Position numbers and translations under genes: made by a program. A DNA stretch of 64,000 nucleotides from Solenopsis invicta (lineage: Eukaryota; Arthropoda; Insecta; Hymenoptera; Formicidae), in NCBI RefSeq assembly GCF_016802725.1, contig NC_052672.1, positions 440,001 through 504,000 on the forward strand, in the 5' to 3' direction. The notes under the pieces are model-generated. The model did not search any database and was not told the DNA's origin. It saw only the letters and a list, made by a program, of their open reading frames with translations. Of this stretch, positions 1 through 11,172 are shown in pieces; position 1 is the first letter of the stretch, and every line of letters starts with the position of its first letter.

Positions 1-638
1 ACCTCACAACATTATCTAAGTGTAAAATTTTTTATTTTTATACTTATTATATGACCGAAGAAAAATTACAGTATTTATTTAAAGAGAAATTAATGTAAAC
101 GAAAATTTTTAAATGCGATTTATAAAAATAGGTAAATAAAAATTTTATTTTATACTTTAAATAATATATATTTTTTATTATTATTATTATTGTTATTGTG
201 GAAAAAAAATACATATAACATTATGAGATAAATAGATAATAAATACAAAATTCTCGCAAGAAACAAACAAGCCCAGAGATTTTTATTTATTTATTTTCCT
301 AAATGAGGATACTTGAAATATTAATTAAAATTTGCAATTTTATGATTACAACTATTACATGTCCAAAGAAAAGTTACCATGTTTATTTAATGTTTGAAAA
401 TGAGAAGCTTTTTTCTTAAAAATTTAACGTTTTGGACTTGTTTAACCTTTGTGAGAAACCCTTCAGTTAATCAATAACGTAACGTTATTGAAATTCAGTA
501 ACAGCCACAATAATGCCATCATAGCACGGTGTTAATTTAGATTCCAATCTCGTTGGACATTTATCAATGATAAACGACGGTCGTGGGTTCGTCAAAATTA
601 TTCGTGTAGATTTTCGACATGAGCAGCACGATAGCAAT
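1..638. other. AT-rich non-coding stretch
   Basis: The sequence is AT-rich with many homopolymer A and T runs and a small ATT-repeat patch near 175-200. From about 480 it becomes more mixed. I see no open frame with coding character, no splice-site pair and no RNA gene signature. Confidence 0.6.
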
Positions 639-674
639 TCTCTCTCTCCTTTTCTCTCTCTCTCTCTCTCTCGA
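639..674. repeat. (CT)n microsatellite
   Basis: An interrupted pyrimidine tract of CT units with one CCTTTT break. It lies at the left edge of a moderately GC-rich stretch (about 700-1080) that includes several CpGs but no recognisable gene. The Arg/Glu-rich and Ser/Leu-rich frames over it come from the dinucleotide repeat. Confidence 0.9.
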
Positions 675-1336
675 TTCAGAATCGCGCGTATCCGGTAATA
701 GAAATTCAGCACCGCGGCTCTGTTATACACCGGCTATAATCGATTTCAGGAAAGCAATTTGGGTTAAGTCGCGCCGTCGAAACAGATGCGGCAAAGTGTC
801 GCACCCGCAAATGGCACCCCTCGGGGAGAGGGCCGCAATAATTATTAAGCAAAGCGGATCGATTAATCTCGTCAAATCACCTTGAAAGCTCATTACACTT
901 TTGGTTACGTCGTGGGTATTTCGCTCCCCAGTCGTCCCCGGCGGTAATTACGTCAGCGTGACTTCCGTCCGGGTTTCGTCGCGTAAAAGAGTTATCGGGA
1001 TCGCGCCGACGATGGCCGCAGATATAACGAAGCGGTGAAAAGTAGCCTTACCGGCGCGGCGTGTGCACACATCGATAATCTATCAGCGCTATACTATGTA
1101 TGCATAGCGCGATAATGAGATTTTAATATATGTGCTATTAATAGCTGCAAGAAAATTTAGCGTGATATATTATATTATACACCAACGCAAAATGAAAGAT
1201 TGAATTGTAAGAAATAGACGAATTTTCTACATTGGTAAATTGAATGATACATTTTCTTTGTACGTTGTTTATTACGATATCTCTCTTGCTCTTATTAGAT
1301 TAAACATAGCGCTAATAATGTACATTGATAAAAGAT
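675..1336. other. Mixed-composition non-coding stretch
   Basis: About 700-1080 is CpG-rich, with short frames that lack a donor or acceptor context I would trust. From 1080 the sequence returns to AT-rich DNA. I see nothing else here. Confidence 0.5.
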
Positions 1337-2190
1337 GGTGCATTTGATATTTGTAACTATAATTGAATGTTAAAATAATTCTATAATTATATAATCGTTT
1401 CTGCTACAACATTAGCAATAATAACATGCACAAATAACGTTGCACAAATATGTTAATTGACAAAAAGAATGGTTTCAATTATTTAAACATAGTTGGTAGC
1501 GAAAATGATAACTTATTATATAGAGTCAACTATGTTTTTAAATTATGATAATTGCAACCATTACTTTTTTTTAAGATAACACATTGCATGTTATTATTAT
1601 TAACATTACAGCAGAAATAACCATTTCAAATGGAACTTCTAACCATAAGATAAATCTCAGTAACCGGACATGTGCAGCAATGCAAAATCAAGATTGTTGA
1701 ATTTCTGTAAGGATTTAAGATATAAAATGATTTAATTATCTAATTAACTAAAACATAAAACAAAAATGTTATTATTAATATACGATGATACAAAAAATTT
1801 TTTAATTATTTTGAAAACAAAATAAAATTTATTAAGCCGAATAAATGAATTAGTATTCTTAATATATTATCTATAAAATAAATACAAAAAATATTATCTT
1901 AACAAACACACAATTTTAAAAAAGAATATATCAAATATGTCAAAATATTAACTCTAATCTAATAGTGTAAAAAATTTATTTTTTTATGTTAATTTTTATA
2001 ATATTTAAAACAATCTCTCTTATAAATATCCTACAGTGTTTAAAAGTTACAATTAAATTTTAATATAAAAGAACATATTTAAGATTAATAAGTGTAAGTG
2101 TCCGGACGATATAGGGACATGTTCGATCATTGTGTGAGACATTTACCTTAATAATTTAAAATTCAATTATAGTCACAATAAGAAGTCTTT
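1337..2190. repeat. Dispersed repeat R1, copy A
   Basis: Positions 1337-1647 align with 21798-22054 at moderate identity. Shared blocks include TATAATTGAATGTT, the CTGCTACA...TTAG...TAATAACA block, the TAG(T/C)TGG..CCGAAAAT-like block and GGA.CTTCTA. The right flank TATAGTCACAA also recurs at about 22931. The central parts differ, because each copy has its own nested element. I see no coding capacity. Confidence 0.65.
1648..2148. mobile_element. MITE-like element with TA target duplication, nested in R1
   Basis: The left end reads AGATAAATCTCA. The right end, reverse complemented, reads AGGTAAATGTCTCA. Both are flanked by TA, as expected for Tc1/mariner-type insertions. About 70 bp of the right end (GGACGATATAGGG..CATGT, GAGACATTTACCT) matches the right end of the element at 19705-19920, so they belong to one family. 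The element is about 501 bp and has no open frame of note, so it is non-autonomous. The superfamily is inferred from the TA duplication. Confidence 0.55.
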
Positions 2191-2194
2191 CCTC

Positions 2195-2305
2195 TCGGTG
2201 TAATATCACGATATTGTATGTCGCAATGCAGTTTAAAATTAAAACGTGTGTGCAAAGGTATCCATTCAGCAATCGCTCCATCTGAAATGCTCGTTTCGTC
2301 TCCCT
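2195..2305. other. Transition into a GC-mixed stretch
   Basis: Non-coding DNA between repeat R1 and a CT tract. No feature seen. Confidence 0.4.
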
Positions 2306-2311
2306 CTTTTT

Positions 2312-2343
<32 letters not shown>
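2306..2343. repeat. Poly-T plus (CT)n microsatellite
   Basis: About ten T residues are followed by an uninterrupted (CT)n run of about 26 bp. It could act as a GAGA-type factor site on the minus strand, but that is inference. Confidence 0.9.
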
Positions 2344-2346
<3 letters not shown>

Positions 2347-2760
2347 CTCCTTCTTTCTCGTGTGCTCTAGTTCATGCGATCGAGCGAGAAACCCGCGTCG
2401 GCTATTATTCGCTATGCATCGCCGGGCACGATAAGATCCACGGACTTTCGTGTACTCTCGGAACAACGAGTTATCCAATCTCCCGGAAGCGGCTCTTTCG
2501 AATTGATCATGGAAAATATATGTAGCGGTTGTATATCGAGAATGCGACGGTATCGAGAACGCGACGATAAATATTTTGTCCGCCGGCAGTTTGGAGCACG
2601 CCGCGAGCCAAATCGGAAGACGTGGCGCTCTCGTTTAGATGAGCCCCGTGATGTACGATCCGCGGAGCATTCTGTAAGTACGTAAGCAGCAGATTTGTAT
2701 CTCTCCGAGGATTTCGCAACAGCAATTTAATCCGACCGATTACTTGTTAATATTAGATGC
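2344..2760 (+). other. CpG-rich stretch with a possible donor site
   Basis: A plus-strand frame runs from 2374 to 2685 (103 codons, Arg/Ser-rich, unrecognised). It passes a good donor-like sequence, TCT|GTAAGTACG, near 2672. The amino-acid composition is what stop-poor CpG-rich DNA gives by chance. I list it only as a weak first-exon candidate. Confidence 0.15.
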
Positions 2761-3227
2761 TAAATGATCTCGAATAATTTATAGCGGAATTGAATTTGGA
2801 TTTTGTAATTCCATCGAATATTAATTAACAATGAAATTACAATTAGGATTCTTTAATTTTACCTAGGCTTTTGTTTAAATAAAGTTTAAGTGAAACTTTT
2901 AAATCTCTCGTTTCAGTAAAACCAGTTAATCTTTTATAGTAACTTTGTGCAGATTATAGATTATATCTTCACAAATTGTTTCATTAATATTAAAACGTAT
3001 GCATTTACAATTCATAAAACTTCTCAAAATTAACTTCTAACATAATAATTATTAGGCACTTTTATATAATAAGATAGAAATGTGTTAAAAATATATTTAC
3101 TTCCGCTTACTTGTTATAAAAAGACTTGATTTAAAATATAAAACTTTGCCATTTATTTATTCCTTTAATTTATTGATTAACTATAATGTAGCCGAGTTGG
3201 TAAAGGTCATATTTCTTTTTAACAAAA
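2761..3227. other. AT-rich non-coding stretch
   Basis: Strongly AT-rich with many A/T runs. No gene or structured repeat seen. Confidence 0.55.
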
Positions 3228-3868
3228 TAAAACATTGTAATGTTTTTGTTTGAAATGTGTTTTTAATGTTTTAAATGGTATTTAAAAGACGTATTTAAAA
3301 CAAAAAGTAAATGATTTAAACACATAATATGTAAAATAAATGTGTCATGTATTTATGTTAAAATTTCATATTACATTTTATGTAAAAATTCAATAAATTA
3401 TAATTATGATACGTATATAATAATATAAAAGAATATTGATTTTTTAATTAAAATTTTAGTTGTCAATAAAAACAAATGAATGTTAAAAGATAAATTTAAC
3501 ATATAAATTAATCTTCATATTTCAATATAATAATAATATATAATTTGATTGCTACAAATTATTTATATCTGAGGACTGAATAAAAATATGAATATGAATA
3601 TTAAAATCTGAATTATGAAACCAAAGGTACAATTTTTATGTCATCTTATATATTTTTTGAACATTGTTAAAACTTATATTTTATAAATAAGAAAATTCTT
3701 TTTATAATATTTACGCGAAACGTAAACATTATATAAAAATATAAGTAAGTCCAAATATAAATACCTAAAATGTTTAACACAAGTGTTTGGTTAAACAACA
3801 TGTTTACAAAATATTTTTAACACATTTGTTTTAAACAAAAACGTTTTAAACACAACTTTGTAATGTAG
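3228..3868. mobile_element. Diverged inverted-repeat element (AT-rich)
   Basis: Positions 3228-3290 (AATGTTTTTGTTTGAAATGTG and following) resemble the reverse complement of about 3785-3860. The right end, read inward, begins CACTACATTACAAA..TTGTGT..AAAA. That resembles the ends of the element pair at 30215-30396 and 32163-32370 (CACTACATTGCAAATC..AGTGTGTAAAA). The left end is much less clear, so the boundaries are uncertain. Confidence 0.3.
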
Positions 3869-4330
3869 TGGCGTCATAATTCTTTATCGCTTATACTGTC
3901 TTCTCTTATTTTTAAATCTCTCTTACGCAGCCTTTTGATGACTAGACCTATAATTTTATATTTATACACCCATACGTACATACAGGTTTCTCTCTTACAC
4001 TTTAAACGGACGAGTCAATTTTCATGGGATAATGTTCTTTAATTTAATAGTGTACTTTGAATATATTACAAATGACTTAAGAGAAATTAATATAATTAAT
4101 AACATTCTTTGATAAGGATTTAGGCACTTTGAGAAGCAATGTCCTGGAAAATAGTGTCCTTCTCCTTTTTCTTCTTCAAGTCTTTATATATTATATTGTA
4201 ATATACTTAAGTAATAAAATTAAAGATTAACCCGTAAAAAAACGTGCATTGAAAGAGTATCGCCTATAATTTTATTCGTAATACATCTGACTCGATCATT
4301 GCCAAGTCATTGCCGTATTTTTTAACACGA
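3869..4330. other. AT-rich non-coding stretch
   Basis: AT-rich sequence grading into a GC island on the right. No supported feature. Confidence 0.5.
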
Positions 4331-5150
4331 TCCATTTATCTCTCCCCGCCTTCTCTTCCAGCATCGACGCGTCCATTTGAAGCGACGACGACGTCGGCAA
4401 GAAACCCAATCCTCACAAGTCTCACAAATCCGCGGATAAAGGAACACGCGTGAGACTCCGCCTTTACGAACTCCGTCCTTTTCAGTTAGCTCGTGCCGTC
4501 AAATTTTTTTTGCGCGCATAATATATATCGAGGGAATCCGATTGACGGGGAGCGGGCGTGAAAATCGGCGGGCGTAAATCGAGACGGGCCGTACGGCGCG
4601 GAGGGCGAGAGAGGGATGCGAGAGGGAGGCGAGGCTTTCCCGCAGAAAGCTGTGCGGATTCGCGTGGGGAGAGCACGACCCTCGTTCCTTCGTACGCCGC
4701 AGGACTCGAGGACGTCGTAATAGAAACCCCTGACAGAGGTCAATCTCCTAACGGTCGATCCCGGTGAAGCCAATCCACCCACCATCCATCGATCACCGTC
4801 CCCAATCCGGGCGCGCGCGCGGCTGCAATCTATACGTATTCCATTTGCGAATAACCTAGCCGTGCCGTTCGGCACGAAGTCATCCTCTCCTTTCCGCGAT
4901 TTTACATACCGTCCGCCCGTTCTCCGCTCGCTTCACGGCTCCGTTCCGCTCGATCTCGTTTCCGAAGCCTCGCCGTCCCGTTGTGTCCCGCCTCGCACCG
5001 CGCCGCGCTGCTTCGATCATTATTCGAATTTCGAGACACGGTCGGAGTTTCGGTCGCCTCACGGCATGTACAAATGTCTTCCTCTCGTTGATGCACCCGC
5101 GACCAAAGTGTCTCGTTGCAATTCCACGAAATGCATCTATATGTATATGA
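4331..5150. other. CpG-rich island 1
   Basis: Abrupt GC-rich, CpG-dense sequence with several overlapping frames on both strands at 4482-5185, none over about 130 codons. The frames are Arg/Pro/Ser-rich and overlap each other on both strands, which is typical of stop-poor GC DNA. No TATA box, coding homology or splice pair is convincing. A promoter or enhancer role is possible from composition alone. Confidence 0.35.
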
Positions 5151-6605
5151 CGTACAATAAATGGCAATACAGTTTTCTAATTTAATTTAAGTTCCAATTT
5201 TATATTCTAGGAAACGAAATTTTAAATCGCAAAATTGACGAACAATGCGAAACCTCTACCTTCCTTGTCAAATGATATCTAGTGTTAATTAATATTTACC
5301 AATTAGTGCTGTACAATACGCAAGTATCTTATTAATTCTAATTGGTATTCGCGCGCGGGTCCAGTGAACCTGGATTTTTTTTTTTTTTTTTTAATTACAC
5401 GCGCCAAATCTCCAGCGTTCTGAAAAATTGTTTATAACAAATGTTTCTCGTAGATTTATACAAAAATTTCAAGTTACACCTCTCTTTCGATTTTGACCTT
5501 CAAAATAAAAGAAAGGTATTTTATGTTTATTTGAAACAAAGATACTTTAATTTACAGTGGACTTGCGAATCCCAGTTAAGAAAATTTTGGAGCGAGTACC
5601 AATTAGGGTTAGTAACTAACGAGAGAAATACGTTTCATATCCAATTGTAAGAGCAAGTGTTCCATATGAACGATGCTCGCGAACTTCTCGCGCTCGGTGT
5701 AATTGAACAATAAAATCTTCGTTCTCGCTTGATCGTTCCAGTCCAACACGCGTCGTTTTACAGACGATCGTTTCCCCATTCACGTCTAAATCGGTCATTA
5801 TCCGATCAATGGTGCGTTCACGTGTGCGCGCAGCCGAAAATCCTGATAGCACGAGACGCGGTATTTCGGGAGCCCATGGCCACAAGGAGGGAAATCAGAG
5901 TTCGTAAACTGTCGAAATAATGCCCGAGCAATGGCGTGCTATCGTTCTGCTTGCCGGCGATTATGTCTTTGAATGGATTGTGGAAACGAACGGCGGATTA
6001 TATTGCCGACCTGGGCAGGCTGCTAACGATAACTGACACCCGGCGGCTGAGATGAATTGCATTTATGCTACCAAGAATGCGGAATGTCAGGTGTAGTGCG
6101 TTCGTATTATTCAATTGCGTTTTATTTAATTTTCCGTGACGCATTTTCAGTTTATCTACAAATCACACGTTAATAGACGCAAGGATAATTAGTTTGTTAC
6201 ACAAAAAGTAGTACAAAGTCAACAATTATTGTACCACCAGCAAAAATATAAAACCTTTAAAGAATTCAATAATCTTAAACAGACGTAACTTACTTCTTTT
6301 TTTACATGAACAAATGTTGAATAATTTCATCAAGAAAAGTTTACACAGTTGGAATATTTGTGTTAATTTAACACAAGATAAATTTGCCAGAAAATAATAC
6401 AAATATTATGTAAAAAATTAACATGAGAAATGTAACACTTAACACAATTAGGAAACAAATTGTGCGAGCATATTTCTTCATTCTTATAAAATTAACTTTT
6501 ATAATATGTTGACACTATTCATTATTTTTATTAATTTTAGAATGTACGTTTATAACTATTATTTTTGTGTTTTTTTCTTATTAACTCGTAATCATTTTAA
6601 CATTA
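5151..6605. other. Non-coding stretch with a poly-T tract
   Basis: Contains an 18 bp T tract at 5375-5392. A mixed-GC patch at about 5640-6060 has short unrecognised frames. From 6060 on, the AT-rich DNA has recurring TTAACACAA-type motifs (6360-6460, 6900-6935) that may be remnants of an old repeat. No gene seen. Confidence 0.45.
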
Positions 6606-6828
6606 AAGCCCATGTTCATAATATATGGTAATCAAAAAAATTAAATTATAACTTGAAAGTTAACAACCTTTCATAAATTTAGGGTTAAATAAACGAAAGA
6701 TTATATGTATATGCACGCGTAAATTTTGATTTATTTAATCGTAAGCTTATGAAAGTACATAGTAATTAATTTTTAAGTTATAATCAACCTAACTTTTCTG
6801 ATTAACCAGATATTGTAAAAATGGGCCT
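6606..6828. mobile_element. Palindromic MITE-like element, about 223 bp
   Basis: The left arm (AGCCCATGTTCATAATATATGG, split by substitutions) pairs with the right arm, which reverse complemented begins AGGCCCATTTTTACAATATCTGG. Further paired blocks include TAATCA.AAAA, ATTATAACTT, CTTTCATAA and TTAAATAAA, giving arms of about 90-100 bp around a short centre. There is no open frame and the target duplication is unclear. Confidence 0.55.
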
Positions 6829-7849
6829 AAGAAATATTAAATTCAACCCAAAATATTGAAATAAAACAGAAATTAACATTTAAATACGTTAAAAATTTAA
6901 CACAAAAGTTTGAACAAAAGGATCGAATTTAACATCAATAATTTTCACGAATTGAGAAGAAAAATATCGGATGGGAAATAGTAATATGTTCAACATTTTC
7001 AAAAGAAATAATTATTATTTTTTTAATATTACTATTGTTAATAATAAGAAACGTATCGAGATCTTAGGTGACTGTTATAATAATAGAATAAAAACACAAA
7101 ACTTTGTCAAAATATGAGATTATTAAACTCATCAAAAAAGATTTTATATTTTTGTTTATATATAAGACAATAATTATTGATTTGATATTAATTTCGTTGC
7201 ATGTGTGCAACATAGTGCAGATTAAGAAATTAAATACTTTCCCTCGATAAGTTTACATGTCCTAAATTGCACAAAGTTTTTGCCGCGAAACCACGAAATT
7301 TTCAGCAGTCCTGCCTAATTTGTTCCATTCTGTCCGCTATTAATTATACGCTCAGACAAAATAAGTGTGATTATTAATGTGTAACTTGGAGGTGTTCGCC
7401 CTTCCACGTAAAACGACGTATTAATCATCGTGATTAATGCACGCTTCGATCTTTAACCCTTCCGTGCTCTCGTGTGTCGCCTCTACACGACGACATAGAT
7501 GTGCGATTACGATTTTGCATAAATTTAGAAAGCGCCATTAATCACACGGTCAAGTATCACAATGAATCGCATCTCTCCTCTCGAGGAACGCATCTTTCGA
7601 GGGGAATTTATTTCAGCTCAAATTGCATGCATATTCCTTTAATACGCAGTGAGTCCATATCCTCTTATCGAAAATTTTACAAAGCGTCCGATCGCAGAGC
7701 CGTTAAACGATGCGGACTAAGTTTTTCAAGTGCGAATGGCTAACAAAAGCTTATTTCACAATCAATCCCGAGGGACTTTATTTTCAACGAAGTTTTAATC
7801 CCACGCTTAATTACCAAGTTGAAAATTAAAAAGTTGTGCCCAAGCGATG
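6829..7849. other. Non-coding stretch
   Basis: AT-rich to about 7300, then mixed composition. A plus-strand frame at 7474-7743 (89 codons) has no recognisable domain and is not credible as a gene. Nothing else seen. Confidence 0.45.
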
Positions 7850-9010
7850 GGCTTCGATCGAATTTCCCGTAAAGATGAATCGACTTTGAATTCAGCGAGA
7901 AACTCCCGGAACGAGAGAGATGGATAGATAGGGCGGCCACGGGAAGTGAGAAAGACGAACTTCCGGCACGCTCTGTATATTTTAAAACCACCGTTGGTGA
8001 CCGATTGGGTAATCCGGAATCCTCCGAAACAGCGGCGGAAATAGGCGGGAATACGTATGGCGGTGGTGCGCCCCCAGGGAAATATCAAATTCACGATATC
8101 GAATGTTTCAACGTCTGCGCACGTGTGTTCCTCGCTACTTCGACTTCGCAAAGGATCGACTTGGCGGCATTCTCCCTGTCCAAAGAAAAAAAAGAAGAGA
8201 AAAGAAGAAACCAAGTCCCCCCCCCCCCCCCTCCCCTCTCTCTTTCTCTATCTCCCTCTACCTTTTCATCCGTACGTGCACGTCCTGCACGTGTGCAATG
8301 TGACCGCTTCCGTCGTATTTGCAATATTTTATTTTGCATAGAAAATGATCTCGAGGCAATACCGCGATGCGCGTGTCCCCTGGACCGTATGCTGCACCAT
8401 CCTTCCCGCGCGCGCGACGCGCGAGTTCCATTCGTGCAACCGAGAGTCCTTTCGCGAGAGTCTCCCCCCGCGAGGCTCCTGGCAGGCTGCCACGGGCGAA
8501 GACGACCTGTCTCTCTATTTTCCCGGTCGCTCTTCGTCGAGTAATAAAGGTATCTCCTTTTTCTCTTTCCCTTTTCGCTCTGCCGTCCTCGCGCCTCCTT
8601 CCCCATCTCGCCGCCGTCTTCATCCATCTGGCCTGGTCTCTCTTGTTCTCTCTGCCTCTTTCTCTCACCGTATTCCTTCTCAACGACCGTCCATTTACGG
8701 CCGTTAGCGACGACGTTGTCGGTGCGCGTCGTTTTCCACGAGAGAGCCGAGATTCTCTCGCTCTCGCTTCTTCTTTTCCTCCCTCCCGCCCTCTCTCTCT
8801 CTTTTCTTCATCTCTCCGTTTCGAGCTTCCTCTGCCATTGGCTTTCCCTTCCGCCGTTATCGACTCCGGTAACGTCGCCGTCGTAGGTCGAGTCACGCGT
8901 TTCGTCTTATAAATGCGCGTGATCTCTGGAGTTTCTCTCCGGCCGTCTCTGCTTTGTAGCGTGGGAGTATCGCCGCTGCACTCCGCACCCATTAAACAGC
9001 ACTACCTTCG
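7850..9010. other. CpG- and pyrimidine-rich island 2
   Basis: A long island whose plus strand is enriched in C/T runs from about 8200 to 8900 (CTCTC, TTCTC, CCCTC blocks). That asymmetry creates long purine-encoded minus-strand frames up to 244 codons (8258-8992), full of Arg, Glu and Lys, and Ser/Leu/Phe-rich plus-strand frames. None has a domain I recognise. The strand asymmetry would suit a 5' untranslated exon or promoter, which is inference. Confidence 0.35.
8217..8231. repeat. Poly-C run of 15
   Basis: An uninterrupted C15 tract, followed by a C/T-rich tract. It is a likely site of sequencing error and length polymorphism. The minus strand is a G-run able to join a quadruplex. Confidence 0.9.
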
Positions 9011-9048
9011 AGTAATAAACGTGCAAATAATCGTGATGGCTTGCTGAA

Positions 9049-9375
9049 ATAATGCCCCTCTGTATTTTCAGATACTGCGCTCGCTGGAACATTTAGCGTT
9101 TAACATGACCGTTTCGAGTCCCCCGTTTTTATTTACCTGACATCGGGATCAACATTGACATCAATCAGAAATAAAACCACATTCAGCATTACTTAAGTTT
9201 GGAAGCTGCTGCTTAGATCTGTACAGCATGACAATGTTGAATTTAAGATTTAGAAATAGAAAGAATTTACATCTCAAGAAGTGGAGAGGGAAAGAAGTGA
9301 TATTATCGCCTTCCATTTACATTTTGTGATTTTATTAATATTCGATACTTTAAATTGAAAGCTTAACGATTACAT
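9049..9375. repeat. Local direct duplication, copy 1
   Basis: Aligns in the same orientation with 10747-11045. Shared blocks include (C/T)GGAACA-type then CTTAGCGTTTAA-like sequence, CCGTTTC.A.TC, TTATCTGACATC, CAGAAATAAA and CATTCAGCATTA. Identity is moderate, so the duplication is old. No coding capacity. Confidence 0.6.
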
Positions 9376-10424
9376 TCGTCAACGTGATATTCAATTGATT
9401 CCAGACTCAAGCTTATAAAATATCTGTTACCTACGATGTTATTTATAAAAATATGACGTTACATAATGCGTCGAAGAAAACTTGCAGGCTCATCCATAAG
9501 AAAAATTTATAAAACTACTTTTGTTTAAAAAAAGCTGTGTTTTGTTACAAAATTATATTCATTCCAAATAAAGTGAAAGTATTGTAGACATATGCAAATG
9601 TATGTACGTACACATAACTTCCGTAATATATAGGACAGCAGTATGAAAAAATCTATAATACATATAATGTAAATTATCAAGAGACGCGGTCGCGACTCAC
9701 GCCAAGTGACCAAGCCTCTTTTACGCGAGTCAGTGACTTCCAAGCATACGAAAGATCTCTATCAGATCTCAGTAACGGCTGAACCGATAAAGTTCTGAGT
9801 AGTCTCAAACGATAGTTATAAATTAACAGTAGAACTACACAATCAACTTATCGAATAACTACTTCGTGTGAAAACTTTGGAAAAAGCCGCGTTAGGTTTG
9901 TCGGGGCTCAACATACTTAAAGACATTTTAGTATCCATTTTTTAAATATCAGAAATTTAATAAAAATTTTACAGATTGTTTTCACATATGTTCGGAGATT
10001 TATAAAATGAATCGGAGTCGATTCATTGAAACTATCAAAAGTTATAAGGATATCAGTTTGCAACGAATTTACCCGCGACTTTATGAAACGTGTGATCGCG
10101 TTGATTCAAATGGCTAAAATAGACGTAAAAAAAATGATAATATGAGTATAATAATTAGTTCAAAATTTGAAAATATAATTTAGATATAGAAGAATCAAAA
10201 GATATTAAAGATGTACTAGAGTAAAATAGGATTATTTTTGTTGTAAAAACCATTATGAATCCCAGGAAAACAAAAGAATAAACCTAAAGAGTCTATCAAT
10301 TTTTAAATTGTGACAACTTTTAATTCATATTGTATAGCTCATATTGTATTGTCAAAACATTCTTAAGGGGCTGAATTAACAAAATCCCATGGTATTGTTT
10401 AATTTTGCATATAACTGTATATTA
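9376..10424. other. AT-rich non-coding stretch
   Basis: Mostly AT-rich. A slightly GC-richer patch at 9680-9790 holds short inverted fragments (CGCGACTCA and the near-inverse CGCGAGTCAG). No gene seen. Confidence 0.5.
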
Positions 10425-10639
10425 GACCCATATATCCCTATGTATTTTGAGGCTCTGAAACCGAATATGATTTCAGAATTGCGCCATCAAATCAAGATTT
10501 TTTTTACCGGGCTAAATAGTGTGTAATTTTAAGAAATGTTTAGCAATTTTTTGAGGGTAAAAAAAATCTTGATCTGATGGCGCCATTCTGAGATCATATT
10601 CGGTTTCACAGCCTCAAAATACATAGGGATACATAGGTC
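10425..10639. mobile_element. Near-perfect hairpin element, 215 bp
   Basis: The left arm, about 10425-10509, runs from GACCCATATATCCCTATG to the stretch ending TTTTTTACC. It pairs with the right arm at 10555-10639, and only about seven mismatches are visible over 85 bp. The loop is about 45 bp. Paired internal blocks include TATTTTGAGGCT, GAAACCGAATATGAT and ATCAAGATTTTTTTTACC. The high arm identity means a young or recently corrected foldback MITE, or a transcribed hairpin. No open frame. Confidence 0.8.
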
Positions 10640-10746
10640 AAATCTCTCGAACATGACACTTTTTTTGTGTGGCTGTGTAATCGTTAGAATTTATATCTAA
10701 TGACGAAATTATTACATTCATTTACAGGAATCGTAAAATAGCACCT

Positions 10747-11045
10747 CAATTATTACGCCGCATTTTCGACTACTGCTCAGTAGAACACTTAGCGTTTAAT
10801 GCATCCGTTTCAAATCTTTAATGTTCATTTATCTGACATCAAAATTAAATTTGAAACTAATTAATAACTGACTCAGAAATAAACATCAAGAAGCATATTC
10901 AGCATTAATTAAATTATAAATTAGTGTTTAAATCTGGCAATAACAATATTAAATTTGAGATATAAAAGTGTAAAAATTGGTATTTCATGAAATATTAATT
11001 CTCTTGTAATAATTTTATTTAATTTGAAATTTAAACTTTATTTAC
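10747..11045. repeat. Local direct duplication, copy 2
   Basis: Second copy of the sequence at 9049-9375, about 1.7 kb downstream in the same orientation. The hairpin at 10425-10639 lies between the copies. Confidence 0.6.
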
Positions 11046-11172
11046 CAAAAAAAAAAGTTATTTATCCGGAAAATTGATTTCTAATAAAATTAATCTGTAT
11101 CAATATAAACGTATCTCTCATATGAAATTGCAATAGATTGTATAGCGAATTTTGTTGGTTAATACTTGTTAG

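Noticed and set aside
8258..8992. 244-codon minus-strand frame
   Set aside because: Arg/Glu/Lys/Gly-rich, opposite a pyrimidine-rich tract. No domain, no splice context, and it overlaps frames on the other strand. Composition explains it.
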